A stretch of 64,000 nucleotides of DNA from JAGQLF01 sp964437465. GTDB taxonomy: Bacteria > Patescibacteriota > Dojkabacteria > J137. The translations under genes were made by a program, and so were the position numbers. The DNA is taken from positions 1 to 64,000 of the forward strand of contig CAYTGI010000005.1 in NCBI GenBank assembly GCA_964437465.1, written 5' to 3'. Positions 24,817 through 33,811 of the stretch are shown here, piece by piece. Numbering within the stretch: the stretch's first letter is position 1; every line of letters starts with the position of its first letter. The notes below the pieces were generated by a model. That model was given only the letters and a program-made list of their open reading frames with translations. It made no database searches and had not been told where the DNA came from.

Positions 24817-25602
24817 TTAAAATGTCATTCTAGAGATAATTTCGTCAGCCTCATTCATATTAATTTCGCTATCTGCTGACCCTGAAATCTCAATATATCC
24901 TCTATCAACTCCTCCCTCAGTTAAATATCCAAGTTCGGAAAGTATTAAGCTTGTCTCTAGGCAGCCATCAGAAGCTTGAGCTGAGTTCTCATTAACAGAC
25001 AGATATTGATAATCAGGATTGTCGCTTGTAAGTATTCTGGATATATCATCAGTAATATCTGCTCTACTTTCAATCTCACAGCTAAATCCAAAAACACTTG
25101 AAGGAGCTGAAGGTATTACAGCATTCATTGTTAATTCTGTATCTTTTTCTATGTGGCTCAGAACGTGTAATTCTTCATTATCGCTAAGATCAGAAGTTAA
25201 TTCCCATATACAATTATTGTATGAAAAAGTAAACTCTGGGAGTATAGTGCTTTCATATTGAATGTCATTACACTCTGTTTCATCATCAAAAAATTCACTA
25301 GTTTCGTTAGGTGGCAAGGTATTTTCATCATTATCTACTAAGTAAGAGTCATTTCCTTCTGCTTTACAATCTATTTCGGTACAAGCAACATCACCATCAG
25401 AACAAGTACACGTATTGCATCCATCCCCTGCATTAAAACTTTCACTCGAATCGTACATTACACCATTATATTGGCATGAAGAAATAGGATTTGGTTTTAA
25501 GGCATCTTGGCTTTGTAGAATGTAGTAACCTAAAACAAGACTAATAATTACAAAGAATCCAGCGATAAGAGAGACAATTGTTAGTTGTGTTTGTTTATTC
25601 AT
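24817..25602 (-). CDS. Membrane-anchored VWC-like protein (paralogue B)
   Basis: 261 residues: a membrane helix (about 8-30), then the six-Cys module at exactly the positions of paralogues A and C (43, 62, 65, 67, 74, 79), then an acidic ectodomain of about 170 residues with Cys pairs ('ETECND', 'YNNCIWEL', 'FGFSCEIE', 'ASDGCLETS'). It starts 2 bp after the stop of paralogue A, so the two are one operon. The ectodomain matches no family I know. Confidence 0.7.
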   Translation of the reverse strand: MNKQTQLTIVSLIAGFFVIISLVLGYYILQSQDALKPNPISSCQYNGVMYDSSESFNAGDGCNTCTCSDGDVACTEIDCKAEGNDSYLVDNDENTLPPNETSEFFDDETECNDIQYESTILPEFTFSYNNCIWELTSDLSDNEELHVLSHIEKDTELTMNAVIPSAPSSVFGFSCEIESRADITDDISRILTSDNPDYQYLSVNENSAQASDGCLETSLILSELGYLTEGGVDRGYIEISGSADSEINMNEADEIISRMTF

Positions 25603-25604
25603 AA

Positions 25605-26456
25605 TTAAATTTTTGTGATAGTATTTAAAATTCCGAATTGTTTTAGAATATCATCAGTTTGAAGTTGTTGTTCAATAGCTTCTTCAAGAGAGGCAGCATC
25701 AGGTATGTTACCGAAGCAATCGTTATATCCTCCATCAATTCTGATAATTGCTACAATATCTTCATAAAGAGGATAATGGTATAAATTAGTTATAAAATTC
25801 CTATACCCTTGATTAGGGTCCTCAAAGTCACATGGAACTCCTTCTCTGTTAGATCCTTTTATTGGAATTATTTCTTGATTATCAACTTCTACTATGGGTA
25901 ATTCCTCAGTTATGTCAGTTATCTTATATGCTCTTGTAAAAACATCTTCTTCAGTAAAAATATCCTCAGTTATTGAAATTTCTAAGCTGTACTTTACGTA
26001 AGTATCTCCATCTTCAGTCAGGTCAGTTTTAATCAGCCTTAGGAAATCCTCCTTCGGTTCTCCTTCAATCTCAAAGTCATCAGGATAAAAAAAACTAAAG
26101 CCTAATTCCTCCGATTCAAAGTAATTATTAAAAGTAAAAATGCTGCTTCCAATTGTGATTTCTTTTTCTTCTATAACCCCATTATGTTCCACTAAATAGC
26201 TGTCATTTTCTTCACTTTTACAATCAATCTCAGTACATATAACCTCACCATCTGCACAAACGCATTGATTACATCCATCCGCAGCGTTGAAACTCTCACT
26301 AGACTCGTAAGTAACTCCATTATACTGACATGACGTAGGTCCATTATTTGTCTGCATGTCTTGCTCAATAACATTAAACCCAGCAAAAAGGGCTACACCG
26401 ATTGCAATTGTAACTATTACAACTACTGCGATTGTTGGTTTATCATATTTTGACAT
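25605..26456 (-). CDS. Membrane-anchored VWC-like protein (paralogue A), first gene of the cluster
   Basis: 283 residues: a membrane helix (about 9-30), the six-Cys module (Cys 43, 62, 65, 67, 74, 79; 'CNQCVCADGEVICTEIDC'), then an ectodomain that starts 'ELGFSFFYPDDFEIEGE'. Similar starts ('YGISFNLPKQ', 'VLGIGFSIPENW') occur twice in the sigma-fusion ectodomain, so the same fold may be present in sensor and surface protein. This is the promoter-proximal gene; the upstream region is AT-rich. Confidence 0.7.
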   Translation of the reverse strand: MSKYDKPTIAVVVIVTIAIGVALFAGFNVIEQDMQTNNGPTSCQYNGVTYESSESFNAADGCNQCVCADGEVICTEIDCKSEENDSYLVEHNGVIEEKEITIGSSIFTFNNYFESEELGFSFFYPDDFEIEGEPKEDFLRLIKTDLTEDGDTYVKYSLEISITEDIFTEEDVFTRAYKITDITEELPIVEVDNQEIIPIKGSNREGVPCDFEDPNQGYRNFITNLYHYPLYEDIVAIIRIDGGYNDCFGNIPDAASLEEAIEQQLQTDDILKQFGILNTITKI

Positions 26457-26544
26457 CTAGTTTATTCTTGATATCTACAGAATAATGAAAATGTAAAGTG
26501 AAATCAATTCATTATATGTTTATAATGGTTGATATTTAAAACTA

Positions 26545-27825
26545 GTGCATTGGTTCATGAGATCAGGATTAATAATTAAAAGAAGAGAGATAATTGATAA
26601 AAACTTTTTAAAGTATTTATATCCACTCTTTTTTATTTTATTTGCTGACAGTGTACTAACATATGCTTTTCCTATCATTGTTTTAGAAGAATTAGAATCT
26701 TCAACTACATTGGGTTTAATCATGGCCGCATCGTCTGTAATAGGGATTGTAATGGATTTGGTAATACCTAAGCTTTTTGCAAGATCAACTTGGCGTGAAT
26801 TCTTGATGATAAGTATAGTATTGAGTATTCTTTATCCAGTCTTTATTTACTTAGGAACACTAAGTGCTCCAATACTATTTCTTTTATTAGGTTCAGTTGT
26901 CTGGGGTATTTACTTTGAGTTTTTATCATTTTCAGAGCAAGGTTACATAGTTGACGAAGAGCCTAAATCTGATTTTACAGGTGACTGGAGTGTGATTTAC
27001 GTGTTATGGCAGGGAGGCTCATTATTAAGCCCTATCATTGGAGCTTTTCTTTTATCAATGAGTATACTGCACTTTTCTAGTGCAGTTGTTTCAATTCAAT
27101 CTATAGCATTAGTAATTTCTTATTTAGCGCTTGTAAAGTATGGGTCCAAAAAGAAAAAAAGAAAAATAATTAGAAGTCATTTTAGGGCGAGTTTGAAATT
27201 TATTAATGAAGTAACGGTTTTTAGGCTTCTAAGTTCGAAAGTTTTTTCAGTTTTTTTAGTTAGTATTTTAGGAGGTATAATTCATGCATCATTTTGGACA
27301 ATTGGAGGTATTTACGGAGAGGAGCTTTTAGGAGGATCTAATAGAGGCTGGATTGTTCTTTTTATCTTTAATATGTCAATTTTATTAGGAACTACTTTCC
27401 TAATTTACTTTCCTATTGATAAGCATAAAATGAAGATCGCTCAAGTTAGTTTGTTAATATCAACTATATTTATGATCCCAGTTTTTTTAGTTAGGGATAT
27501 AAATTTAATATTAATTTTAATTGCAGTTTTGAGTCTTTTCTCTTCCTTTGTTATTCCATTAACTAACTCCATCTTTTCTGATCTAGCAAATAGAAGCAAT
27601 GATTATGAAATTTACATTATGAGCATTTCTAGGATTGCAATATCTCTTGCTTACGTTATTGGACCTTTATTTGTTGGAATTATTGGGGATTTTTTCAACT
27701 ATGGTGAAGTTATAAGTATAACTGGGGCAATTCTTTTTCTTTTGACTATTTTTACAATCATCATTAACCCAAAGGCTATTAGGCTTCCAAGAAAAAAATT
27801 AGATAAAATAATGATAAATCCTTGA
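26545..27825 (+). CDS. MFS transporter
   Basis: 426 residues from the GTG at 26545 (an ATG at 26557 is as likely), with 12 hydrophobic helices and a central basic loop ('KYGSKKKKRKIIRSHFRA') as in MFS proteins. Its TGA stop lies inside the -35 of the next promoter. It resembles the transporter at 59.4-60.6 kb in size only. The substrate cannot be predicted. Confidence 0.75.
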   Translation: MHWFMRSGLIIKRREIIDKNFLKYLYPLFFILFADSVLTYAFPIIVLEELESSTTLGLIMAASSVIGIVMDLVIPKLFARSTWREFLMISIVLSILYPVFIYLGTLSAPILFLLLGSVVWGIYFEFLSFSEQGYIVDEEPKSDFTGDWSVIYVLWQGGSLLSPIIGAFLLSMSILHFSSAVVSIQSIALVISYLALVKYGSKKKKRKIIRSHFRASLKFINEVTVFRLLSSKVFSVFLVSILGGIIHASFWTIGGIYGEELLGGSNRGWIVLFIFNMSILLGTTFLIYFPIDKHKMKIAQVSLLISTIFMIPVFLVRDINLILILIAVLSLFSSFVIPLTNSIFSDLANRSNDYEIYIMSISRIAISLAYVIGPLFVGIIGDFFNYGEVISITGAILFLLTIFTIIINPKAIRLPRKKLDKIMINP

Positions 27826-27851
27826 CATAGTATACCCCCTGGGGGTATATT
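27822..27851 (+). promoter_or_regulatory. Promoter with CsoR-type palindromic operator
   Basis: TTGACA (27822-27827), an 18 bp spacer and TATATT (27846-27851). Almost the whole spacer is a perfect palindrome, TATACCCCC-T-GGGGGTATA (27831-27849), the form of operator bound by CsoR/RcnR-family repressors. It lies 5 bp before the regulator gene, so autorepression is expected. Confidence 0.85.
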
Positions 27852-27856
27852 TAGGT

Positions 27857-28111
27857 ATGGATGATTGTAAGCAATTTCAGAATCAAATAAATAGGATTAA
27901 AGGACAGATGAACGGTATAGATAATATGATTAATGAAGGAAGGAACGTTAATGATGTTGTTCAACAGATTTCGGCGGTTAGAGCTGCTCTCTCAAGACTA
28001 GCAGTTGATCTTCTTAAAAATGAATCTAGTGAGTGTTTTAATAGCTCAGAGATTAAGAATAATCAGAAAAAATTTGAAGAGTTAGTAACTAACTTTTTTA
28101 AGATAACTTAA
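27857..28111 (+). CDS. CsoR/RcnR/FrmR-family regulator lacking the copper ligands
   Basis: 84 residues, all-helical DUF156 fold ('QINRIKGQMNGIDNMI', 'QISAVRAALSRLAVDLL'). Aligned with B. subtilis CsoR, the first Cu(I) ligand Cys45 is Val31 here and His70 is Glu56; only the last Cys (C60) remains, plus an extra Cys4 at the N-terminus. Copper sensing as in CsoR is therefore unlikely, and the CstR pair (C31/C60) is also broken. The genes behind it are trxA and trxB, so a thiol or redox signal sensed by C4/C60 is a reasonable guess. It binds the adjacent palindrome by inference. Confidence 0.88.
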   Translation: MDDCKQFQNQINRIKGQMNGIDNMINEGRNVNDVVQQISAVRAALSRLAVDLLKNESSECFNSSEIKNNQKKFEELVTNFFKIT

Positions 28112-28128
28112 ATTTTATTATTTTCAAA

Positions 28129-28467
28129 ATGGATGACGATAAAGATTCAAAAATTGCTCACACAACTGATGCAGAATTCGATGACGCAATTGCTGAAGGG
28201 CTTACTTTAATTGATTTCTGGGCTCCATGGTGCGGACCTTGTCTAATGATTGCTCCTACTCTTGAAGAGATAGCCGAAGAGATGGAGGGAAAGTTAAATA
28301 TTGTAAAGCTAAATGTTGATGATAATCCTGAAACTTCACCTAAATTTGGAGTGCAAGGAATTCCTACAATGATTTTGTTTAAAGATGGGAAATTAGTTGA
28401 CCGTGTTGTTGGGGCAGTTCCTAAAGCTGCTTTAGTAGACATGATTGGGAAACATATTGAAGAGTAA
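28129..28467 (+). CDS. trxA: Thioredoxin
   Basis: 112 residues with 'DFWAPWCGPCLMIAP' (active site WCGPC) and the cis-Pro loop 'GIPTMILF'. It is a cytoplasmic dithiol reductant, reduced by the thioredoxin reductase encoded 16 bp downstream, and the likely electron source for CcdA at 16.9 kb. It is the second gene of the CsoR-controlled operon. Confidence 0.95.
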   Translation: MDDDKDSKIAHTTDAEFDDAIAEGLTLIDFWAPWCGPCLMIAPTLEEIAEEMEGKLNIVKLNVDDNPETSPKFGVQGIPTMILFKDGKLVDRVVGAVPKAALVDMIGKHIEE

Positions 28468-28483
28468 TTATTAAAAAATAGAA

Positions 28484-29449
28484 ATGTCTGAAGAGAAGGG
28501 TTTAAAAGACAAAGTTCACGACCTGATTATTGTTGGGTCTGGTCCAGCTGGCTTAACTGCAGCTATTTATGCATCTAGAGCAAGATTAGATCCATTGCTT
28601 TTTGCTGGAGTAACATGGGGAGGTCAGTTAATGAATACAACTGAAGTTGAAAATTATCCAGGGTTTCCGGATGGTGTAGCTGGTCCTCAGTTGATGCAAG
28701 ATATGCTTAAACAAGCAGAAAAATTTGGCACAATAATTGAATATGATAATGTAACAAAAGTAAGCATTGATGATAATGGAATTAAGAGGGTTAGGGTTAA
28801 TGATGAGGACTATAGAGCAAGATCAGTGATCTTTGCCACTGGTTCAGTGCCTAGAAAACTAGATATTCCTGGTGAAGATAAATACTACGGACAGGGAGTT
28901 TCAACCTGTGCTACTTGTGATGCTGCGTTTTATAAAGATAAGGTCGTAGCTGTTATCGGAGGTGGAGATACTGCAATGGAAGACTCTACTTTTTTAACTA
29001 GATTTGCGAAAAAAGTGTACATTCTCCATAGAAGAGATGAGTTTAGGGCAAGTAAGATTATGGCTGAAAGAGCTTTAAAAAATGAGAAAATTGAAGTTCT
29101 TTGGAATACAGAGGTTAGAGAGGTTATTGGAGAGGATACTGTAAACAAGCTAAAGATTTACAATAATGTTGAAGATAAGGAGAGTGATCTTGAAGTTGAT
29201 GGAATGTTCTTAGCTATTGGTCATGTTCCATCAACACAATTTCTGACAGATATTCTTGATTTAGATGACGAAGGTTATGTTAAAACTCACAAAGATGTTG
29301 AAACTAACATACCGGGAGTTTTTGTTGCGGGTGAGATTCAAGACCATGTGTATAAGCAAGCTATAACTACTGCTTCAGATGGATGCAAGGCTGCATTGAA
29401 AGCTCAAAGATGGTTAGAAGGAAATGAGGAGATAAGAAATATCTGGTAA
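28484..29449 (+). CDS. trxB: Thioredoxin reductase
   Basis: 321 residues. FAD-binding 'IIVGSGPAGLTAAIYASRA', redox site 'CATCDAAF', NADPH domain 'VAVIGGGDTAMEDSTFL' with 'HRRDEFRASKI', and the C-terminal FAD motif 'GVFVAGEIQDHVYKQAITTA'. In the last motif the usual D of G-D is Glu (GE). It reduces TrxA with NADPH. It ends the csoR-trxA-trxB operon. Confidence 0.95.
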   Translation: MSEEKGLKDKVHDLIIVGSGPAGLTAAIYASRARLDPLLFAGVTWGGQLMNTTEVENYPGFPDGVAGPQLMQDMLKQAEKFGTIIEYDNVTKVSIDDNGIKRVRVNDEDYRARSVIFATGSVPRKLDIPGEDKYYGQGVSTCATCDAAFYKDKVVAVIGGGDTAMEDSTFLTRFAKKVYILHRRDEFRASKIMAERALKNEKIEVLWNTEVREVIGEDTVNKLKIYNNVEDKESDLEVDGMFLAIGHVPSTQFLTDILDLDDEGYVKTHKDVETNIPGVFVAGEIQDHVYKQAITTASDGCKAALKAQRWLEGNEEIRNIW

Positions 29450-29551
29450 TTGTATTTTAAAGATAGAAGGCTACATAAAAAATAGCATTTTCTGTTAGCA
29501 GTCTTAAAAGATATTTCACCTGCATTAATAAATAATTTTCATAAAAAATAC

Positions 29552-29580
29552 TTTACAAAATTGTGTCATAGGAATATATT
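29552..29580 (+). promoter_or_regulatory. Sigma70-type promoter
   Basis: TTTACA (29552-29557), a 17 bp spacer and TATATT (29575-29580), 34 bp before an ATG. An AATATATT-AACCAC-AATATATT repeat overlaps the -10 and could be an operator. Confidence 0.6.
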
Positions 29581-29614
29581 AACCACAATATATTGTATTT
29601 TTTTGTAATTTCTA

Positions 29615-30073
29615 ATGAAAACTATTGATATTTTTACTGATGCAGATCCATCTTTCATTAATAATCTTTCTCGATTTGTTAATGAAACAGGACCTACTTT
29701 AAATGAATTACTTAATAAATTGGGTGTTGTTGACACTACAACAAGAGCATGTGTTCTTAGGGAGGTTTTAAGGGGAAGAGGAATAACGAACACTCGAGTT
29801 ATGGGGCTGGACACTCCTGGGGGTCACTTAGAATTTTTTCTTGGAATAACTAATGGAAACCAAGCAGTAGGTGGTGTTAGATGCAATAGTAAAGGTATCT
29901 ATTCACAAACAATGGGAGAAATAGTAGAAGAAAACGGATTCTCATCAATCTCGGACGTCGTTCCAGAAAGTGCTGAAATGATAGCTCACTTAAACAGTGG
30001 TGGAAAAGAAGGGTTCACAAGAATAGTAGGTTCTGTAAGGAGTGGAATTGGAGATCAATCAGGAGAAGCCTAA
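29615..30073 (+). CDS. Hypothetical protein, 152 aa
   Basis: A soluble protein, helical N-terminus ('FINNLSRFVNETGPTLNELL'), then a Gly-rich alpha/beta part ('GLDTPGGHLEFFLGI', 'GGVRCNSKGIYSQTMG'). No family recognised, no signal or membrane segment. It has its own promoter and converges on infB with a 4 bp overlap. Confidence 0.6.
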   Translation: MKTIDIFTDADPSFINNLSRFVNETGPTLNELLNKLGVVDTTTRACVLREVLRGRGITNTRVMGLDTPGGHLEFFLGITNGNQAVGGVRCNSKGIYSQTMGEIVEENGFSSISDVVPESAEMIAHLNSGGKEGFTRIVGSVRSGIGDQSGEA

Positions 30074-31626
30074 TACTTCTCAATCCTAAATGCAATAATC
30101 TCATCACCCTCCTCTAGTCCTTCGATTGCTGGGTTTAAAAGAAGTCCACATTCATTTCCTTTTTTTACTTCTTTTACTTCATTTTTCCCTTGTCTTACTG
30201 AAGTTACTTTTGCGGTTCCAATAATTTCATCACCTCGAACTGCTTTAACTTGATAACCTTTAACAAACTTACCATCAGTAACCTTACTTCCAGCTACTTG
30301 ATCTCCATTTGAAAGAGTGAAAATCTGTAGAATATTCGCTTTTGCTATCTCAATTTCCTCTTCTCTTGGTTGATCCATTGAGTCTAAAACTTCAGCAATT
30401 TCATCTATAAGTTCGTAGATAATTTCATAGTGTCTTACAAGAATTTTATTCCTTCTTGCATTAGACATAATGTTGTTTGGTACATCTACTTGGAAACTAA
30501 TTACTATTCCTCCAGCTACTTTAGCCATGTTTAGATCATCCTCACTTACAGGACCAGTCCCACTTTGAAGAACTTTTACTTTTGATTCATCTGTTTCAAG
30601 TTTCTCAAGTTCGGTTATAACTGCTTCCATTGTTCCTTGAGTAGATGTTCTTAGAACAATATTTAATTCTTTCTGTTCTACTCCTTCATCAGCCTCTTGT
30701 TTCTCCATTAATAGCTGAGCGAAAAGCGATTCAGCATCTACTTCTTTTGTCTCAGGCTCATCTTCAGTAACTTCTCCTGATTTTAAATCTTCCATCAATT
30801 TTTTAGCTGCTTTTTCATCTTTAACAAAGTTAATAATTTCTCCTGTAGCTAAATCCTCATTCAATCCAATAACTGTAAAAGGTTGAGATTCATTAACTTC
30901 TTTTACTGGTTTTCCCTCCTCATTCATATATGCTCTAACTTTAAAAGTTGAGCTTCCAGTAGCACCAACTAATCTAGAATCTAAATGTCCAGATTTAAGA
31001 ATTGCTAATGCATTGTATCCTTGGTGTTTGTCTAAGCTAGATTCCATTACAAATGCTTCTGCAACTACCCCTTCCTTTGGTTCATGAGGTTTAAGTTCAT
31101 TAACTTCTGCCATTAACTCTATTCCTTCTAAAACTTCATCTAATCCTTTCTTTTCTTTTGCAGACATTTCAAAACACATTACATCTCCTCCATATTCTTC
31201 AATCTGTACGTCAAAACTAGCTAGTTCCTGTTTGATTTTTTGAATTTGAACTCCTTCAAGGTCAACTTTATTTATTCCAACAATTATTGGAACATTATTT
31301 TTATGAGCAAATTCAATTGATTCTTTAGTTTGAGGTTGAACTCCATCGTCAGCAGCTACCACTAATAATACAAAATCAGTAACTCTAGCTCCTCTTTCTC
31401 TCATTTTTGAGAAAGCTTCGTGTCCTGGAGTATCGATAAAAGTAATTTTAAACCCATTTTTTGTTGTAACTTCATGTGCCCTAGTATTTTGAGTAATACC
31501 ACCATGTTCTTTTTCGGCAATTCGTGCATCTCTAATTGAATCTAGAAATGTAGTCTTTCCATGGTCAACGTGTCCCATTACCGCTACTATCGGTTGTCTT
31601 ATGTTCTTTTCTTCTTTTTTAGGCAT
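30070..31626 (-). CDS. infB: Translation initiation factor IF-2 (short form)
   Basis: 518 residues. G domain: 'VMGHVDHGKTTFLDSI' (G1), 'GGITQNTRAHEV' (G2), 'DTPGHEAF' (G3), 'NKVD' (G4), 'SAKEKKG' (G5). Domains II, III and the C-terminal fMet-tRNA-binding domain IV follow ('GNECGLLLNPAIEGLEEGDE'). The long variable N-terminal region of other bacterial IF-2 is absent, since the G domain starts at residue 13, as in other reduced genomes. It places initiator tRNA on the 30S subunit and promotes 50S joining. Confidence 0.95.
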   Translation of the reverse strand: MPKKEEKNIRQPIVAVMGHVDHGKTTFLDSIRDARIAEKEHGGITQNTRAHEVTTKNGFKITFIDTPGHEAFSKMRERGARVTDFVLLVVAADDGVQPQTKESIEFAHKNNVPIIVGINKVDLEGVQIQKIKQELASFDVQIEEYGGDVMCFEMSAKEKKGLDEVLEGIELMAEVNELKPHEPKEGVVAEAFVMESSLDKHQGYNALAILKSGHLDSRLVGATGSSTFKVRAYMNEEGKPVKEVNESQPFTVIGLNEDLATGEIINFVKDEKAAKKLMEDLKSGEVTEDEPETKEVDAESLFAQLLMEKQEADEGVEQKELNIVLRTSTQGTMEAVITELEKLETDESKVKVLQSGTGPVSEDDLNMAKVAGGIVISFQVDVPNNIMSNARRNKILVRHYEIIYELIDEIAEVLDSMDQPREEEIEIAKANILQIFTLSNGDQVAGSKVTDGKFVKGYQVKAVRGDEIIGTAKVTSVRQGKNEVKEVKKGNECGLLLNPAIEGLEEGDEIIAFRIEKY

Positions 31627-31732
31627 AGGAAAATTTGAAAAATTAAGTTACGACGTGATTTTATCATGAAATAGGGAATGATACTAAGTCCAAATGTAAA
31701 TATTGAGACTATTATCATCGCAGGAACATAGT

Positions 31733-31759
31733 TACCTAAGTACGGGTATAATGAGTTAC
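31733..31759. repeat. Octamer array upstream of rodA, overlapping its -10
   Basis: TAC at 31733, 31741 and 31757, with TAA at 31749, keeps the 8 bp step. TATAAT (31747-31752) lies inside the array, and rodA's ATG is at 31761, about 9 bases after the -10, so the rodA mRNA may be leaderless or nearly so. Confidence 0.5.
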
Positions 31760-31760
31760 G

Positions 31761-33149
31761 ATGAACATAGAGAATCTTAAGAAAATTGATATTTCGATAG
31801 TTATTTGCGTTCTATTGCTTTGTGTAATAGGAGCTTTGAACGTTTTCTCAACAACATATTTCCCTGAGAAAGAAGCTTCAGGATTATTTTTTAACCAGCT
31901 GATTTATTACGGAGTTGGTTTTATATTAATGATGGTAATCAGTTCAATAAACTTTAGCTTTTTGAACAGATTTTTTGTTCAGGTTATTGTTTTGATTGTG
32001 GCTGTAGGCTTATTGGTTGCTGTACTTTTTATAGGTGAGGAGGTTTTGGGTGCTACTAGGTGGATTAATATTGGAGGATTTACGATACAACCTTCGGAAT
32101 TTGCAAAAATCGGAATGATTCTACTATCCTCATACATTTTAAGTTTTGAAAAACCTGTTAAAAAGTATAAAAATAGACTAATTAGCTTTTTCCTCAAGTA
32201 CTTTGATTTGTTAAAAATCTTTGTATCTTTAGTTTTCCTAGGACTTTTTGTTGTTTTAATAATTAGTCAAAATTCTCTCGGTAATAGCTTGTTACTAATT
32301 GGTATCTGGGGAATTATCTTTATCTCTTATTTCCCATTTAACTTTAAATATATAGCTTTTGTTCTAAGCGCTGGATTGGGGATTTTCTTGTCGTTAAACA
32401 TACTATCTTTTTCAGGGGATTATTTACTCTCTAACAGTCTTAATATCTCATTATTAGGTTTAGGACTTTTTCTTTTAGTTATTTATACAATTGCAAAATT
32501 AACCAAAGTTAAATTCTGGATGCTAATTTTAGTCTTTTTTTTAATGCTTCCAATAAGGTTTGGAGTTGAATACTCTTATGAAAATATTTTAAAAGACTAT
32601 CAAAGAGTTCGTATAGAAACATTCTTAAATCCTGAATCAGACCAAGCAGCTAGCTGGAATAAAGATCAGGCAAGGATAGCCCTTGGATCAGGAAAGATTT
32701 TCGGTAAAGGTTTTTTAAAAGGAACTCATACAAACTATAAATTCTTGCCTTTTTCTTATAATGATTTTGCTTTTGCTTCACTAGGAGAACAATTCGGCTT
32801 CGTGGGACTTTTGACTGTTGTTTCATTATTTATTGTTTTACTGAATAGGATTGTAAATGTTGCTAGAGTGACTAAAAATCAATTCGGAAGGCTAATTGTT
32901 TTCGGCGTTTCAGGAATGATATTTCTTAATATGTTTCAGCATATGGGTATGAACGTTGGAATTTTACCAATTACAGGTGTACCTTTGCCTTTCGTAAGTT
33001 ACGGAGGTAGTGCTACTTTAGTTATGATGATGGGGATTGGGTTAGTTTTGTCTGTATCGGTTTATGGGGAGAGGTTTAGTAATGTAAGGAAACATGCACC
33101 TAAATATAAGGCGGTTAAGTCAAAAGTAAGACTAAATACTAAATCCTAA
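31761..33149 (+). CDS. rodA: SEDS-family glycosyltransferase RodA/FtsW
   Basis: 462 residues, about 10-12 membrane helices. SEDS hallmarks: 'GATRWINIGGFTIQPSEFAK', 'YDFAFASLGEQFGFVGLL'-type region (here 'YNDFAFASLGEQFGFVG') and 'GMNVGILPITGVPLPFVSYG'. It polymerises lipid II into peptidoglycan, with a class B PBP partner that is not in the window. RodA versus FtsW cannot be settled from sequence alone. This implies a true cell wall, in line with the sortase locus. Confidence 0.88.
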   Translation: MNIENLKKIDISIVICVLLLCVIGALNVFSTTYFPEKEASGLFFNQLIYYGVGFILMMVISSINFSFLNRFFVQVIVLIVAVGLLVAVLFIGEEVLGATRWINIGGFTIQPSEFAKIGMILLSSYILSFEKPVKKYKNRLISFFLKYFDLLKIFVSLVFLGLFVVLIISQNSLGNSLLLIGIWGIIFISYFPFNFKYIAFVLSAGLGIFLSLNILSFSGDYLLSNSLNISLLGLGLFLLVIYTIAKLTKVKFWMLILVFFLMLPIRFGVEYSYENILKDYQRVRIETFLNPESDQAASWNKDQARIALGSGKIFGKGFLKGTHTNYKFLPFSYNDFAFASLGEQFGFVGLLTVVSLFIVLLNRIVNVARVTKNQFGRLIVFGVSGMIFLNMFQHMGMNVGILPITGVPLPFVSYGGSATLVMMMGIGLVLSVSVYGERFSNVRKHAPKYKAVKSKVRLNTKS

Positions 33150-33166
33150 AGGTATAAATTCTAAAC
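33133..33166. repeat. Heptamer array at the 3' end of rodA
   Basis: CTAAA at 33133, 33140 and 33147, TATAA at 33154 and CTAAA at 33162: a 7 bp step with one slip. It includes the last rodA codons and the stop. Confidence 0.55.
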
Positions 33167-33231
33167 AAACTACAATGATCAGAAGATAAAAGAAATTGAG
33201 CTATCTGTAGAGTTGTTTGTGATTGCCGATA

Positions 33232-33510
33232 TCAATAAACATAATCATGGCCTCCAATAGTAAGAAGAAGCACAATATCATCACCGTCAAAGTCCCAAAT
33301 TATTCTAATATCTCCATTAATCCTTGAACTATAGACTTTTCCATAATTGGGTAAGTTCACTTTGTGTGTCTTTAAAGAATTATCGAACGGGTTTCTACTT
33401 AATTTTTCAACTTTTGAATTTATTAGACTAAAAAGATATCAATTATTCCTGATGAGCTTTAGATATTCTCTCTTGTATTTTGAAGTTGGTAGTATTTTAA
33501 TCCTCCTCAT
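33232..33510 (-). pseudogene. RelE/YafQ-type toxin gene with in-frame stop (TA module 0)
   Basis: Reading from an ATG at 33510 that overlaps the antitoxin end gives a complete RelE-superfamily toxin of 92 residues: 'MRRIKILPTSKYKREYLKLI', then 'KVEKLSRNPFDNSLKTHKV', 'YGKVYSSRINGDIRIIWDFD' and the C-terminal 'LLTIGGHDYVY'. A single TGA at 33439-33441 interrupts it about 24 codons in. RelE toxins cleave mRNA in the ribosome. As written only a 23-residue peptide would be made, so the toxin should be dead. Confidence 0.82.
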
Positions 33511-33811
33511 TGTCTACTTCCTCTAACATTTTTTCGTGAAATTCACGAATGTCTTGGGGAGTAGTTAGTGTCTCGTATTGTCCATTTTCGTAGTCTTCCC
33601 TAGCTTCTTTTACATCTTTTTCAAGCTTAGGGGTTCCGTACTCTACTGGAAGGTTTTTGGGGATTTTTATCCTGGAATATTCACGGTCTCTTTTAAGAGT
33701 AGATAGAGCTAATTTAACGATCTCAGCTCGATCTAAACCTTCATAATGCTTTTCTAAAAAAGCGATTACTGGTTCTAGTTCTTTTGTTATTGTTACTCTA
33801 ATTGAACTCAT
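33497..33811 (-). CDS. Antitoxin, ribbon-helix-helix type (TA module 0)
   Basis: 104 residues: 'SSIRVTITKELEPVIAFLEK' gives the RHH strand and first helix, 'LDRAEIVKLALSTLKRD' the second helix, and an acidic C-terminal tail is the toxin-binding part. Its last codons overlap the toxin start by 14 bp, the usual antitoxin-first order. It should bind its own promoter. It remains intact although the toxin frame is broken. Confidence 0.75.
   Translation of the reverse strand: MSSIRVTITKELEPVIAFLEKHYEGLDRAEIVKLALSTLKRDREYSRIKIPKNLPVEYGTPKLEKDVKEAREDYENGQYETLTTPQDIREFHEKMLEEVDNEED

Noticed and set aside
27857..28111. Copper-responsive CsoR
   Set aside because: Two of three Cu(I) ligands are replaced (Val31, Glu56) and no copper export gene is adjacent.
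33439..33441. In-frame TGA in the RelE-like gene as a sign of UGA recoding to glycine
   Set aside because: TGA ends several intact genes (for example the LPNTG protein, MFS at 27825, SufU), and long core genes such as rpoB and rpoC have no in-frame TGA.
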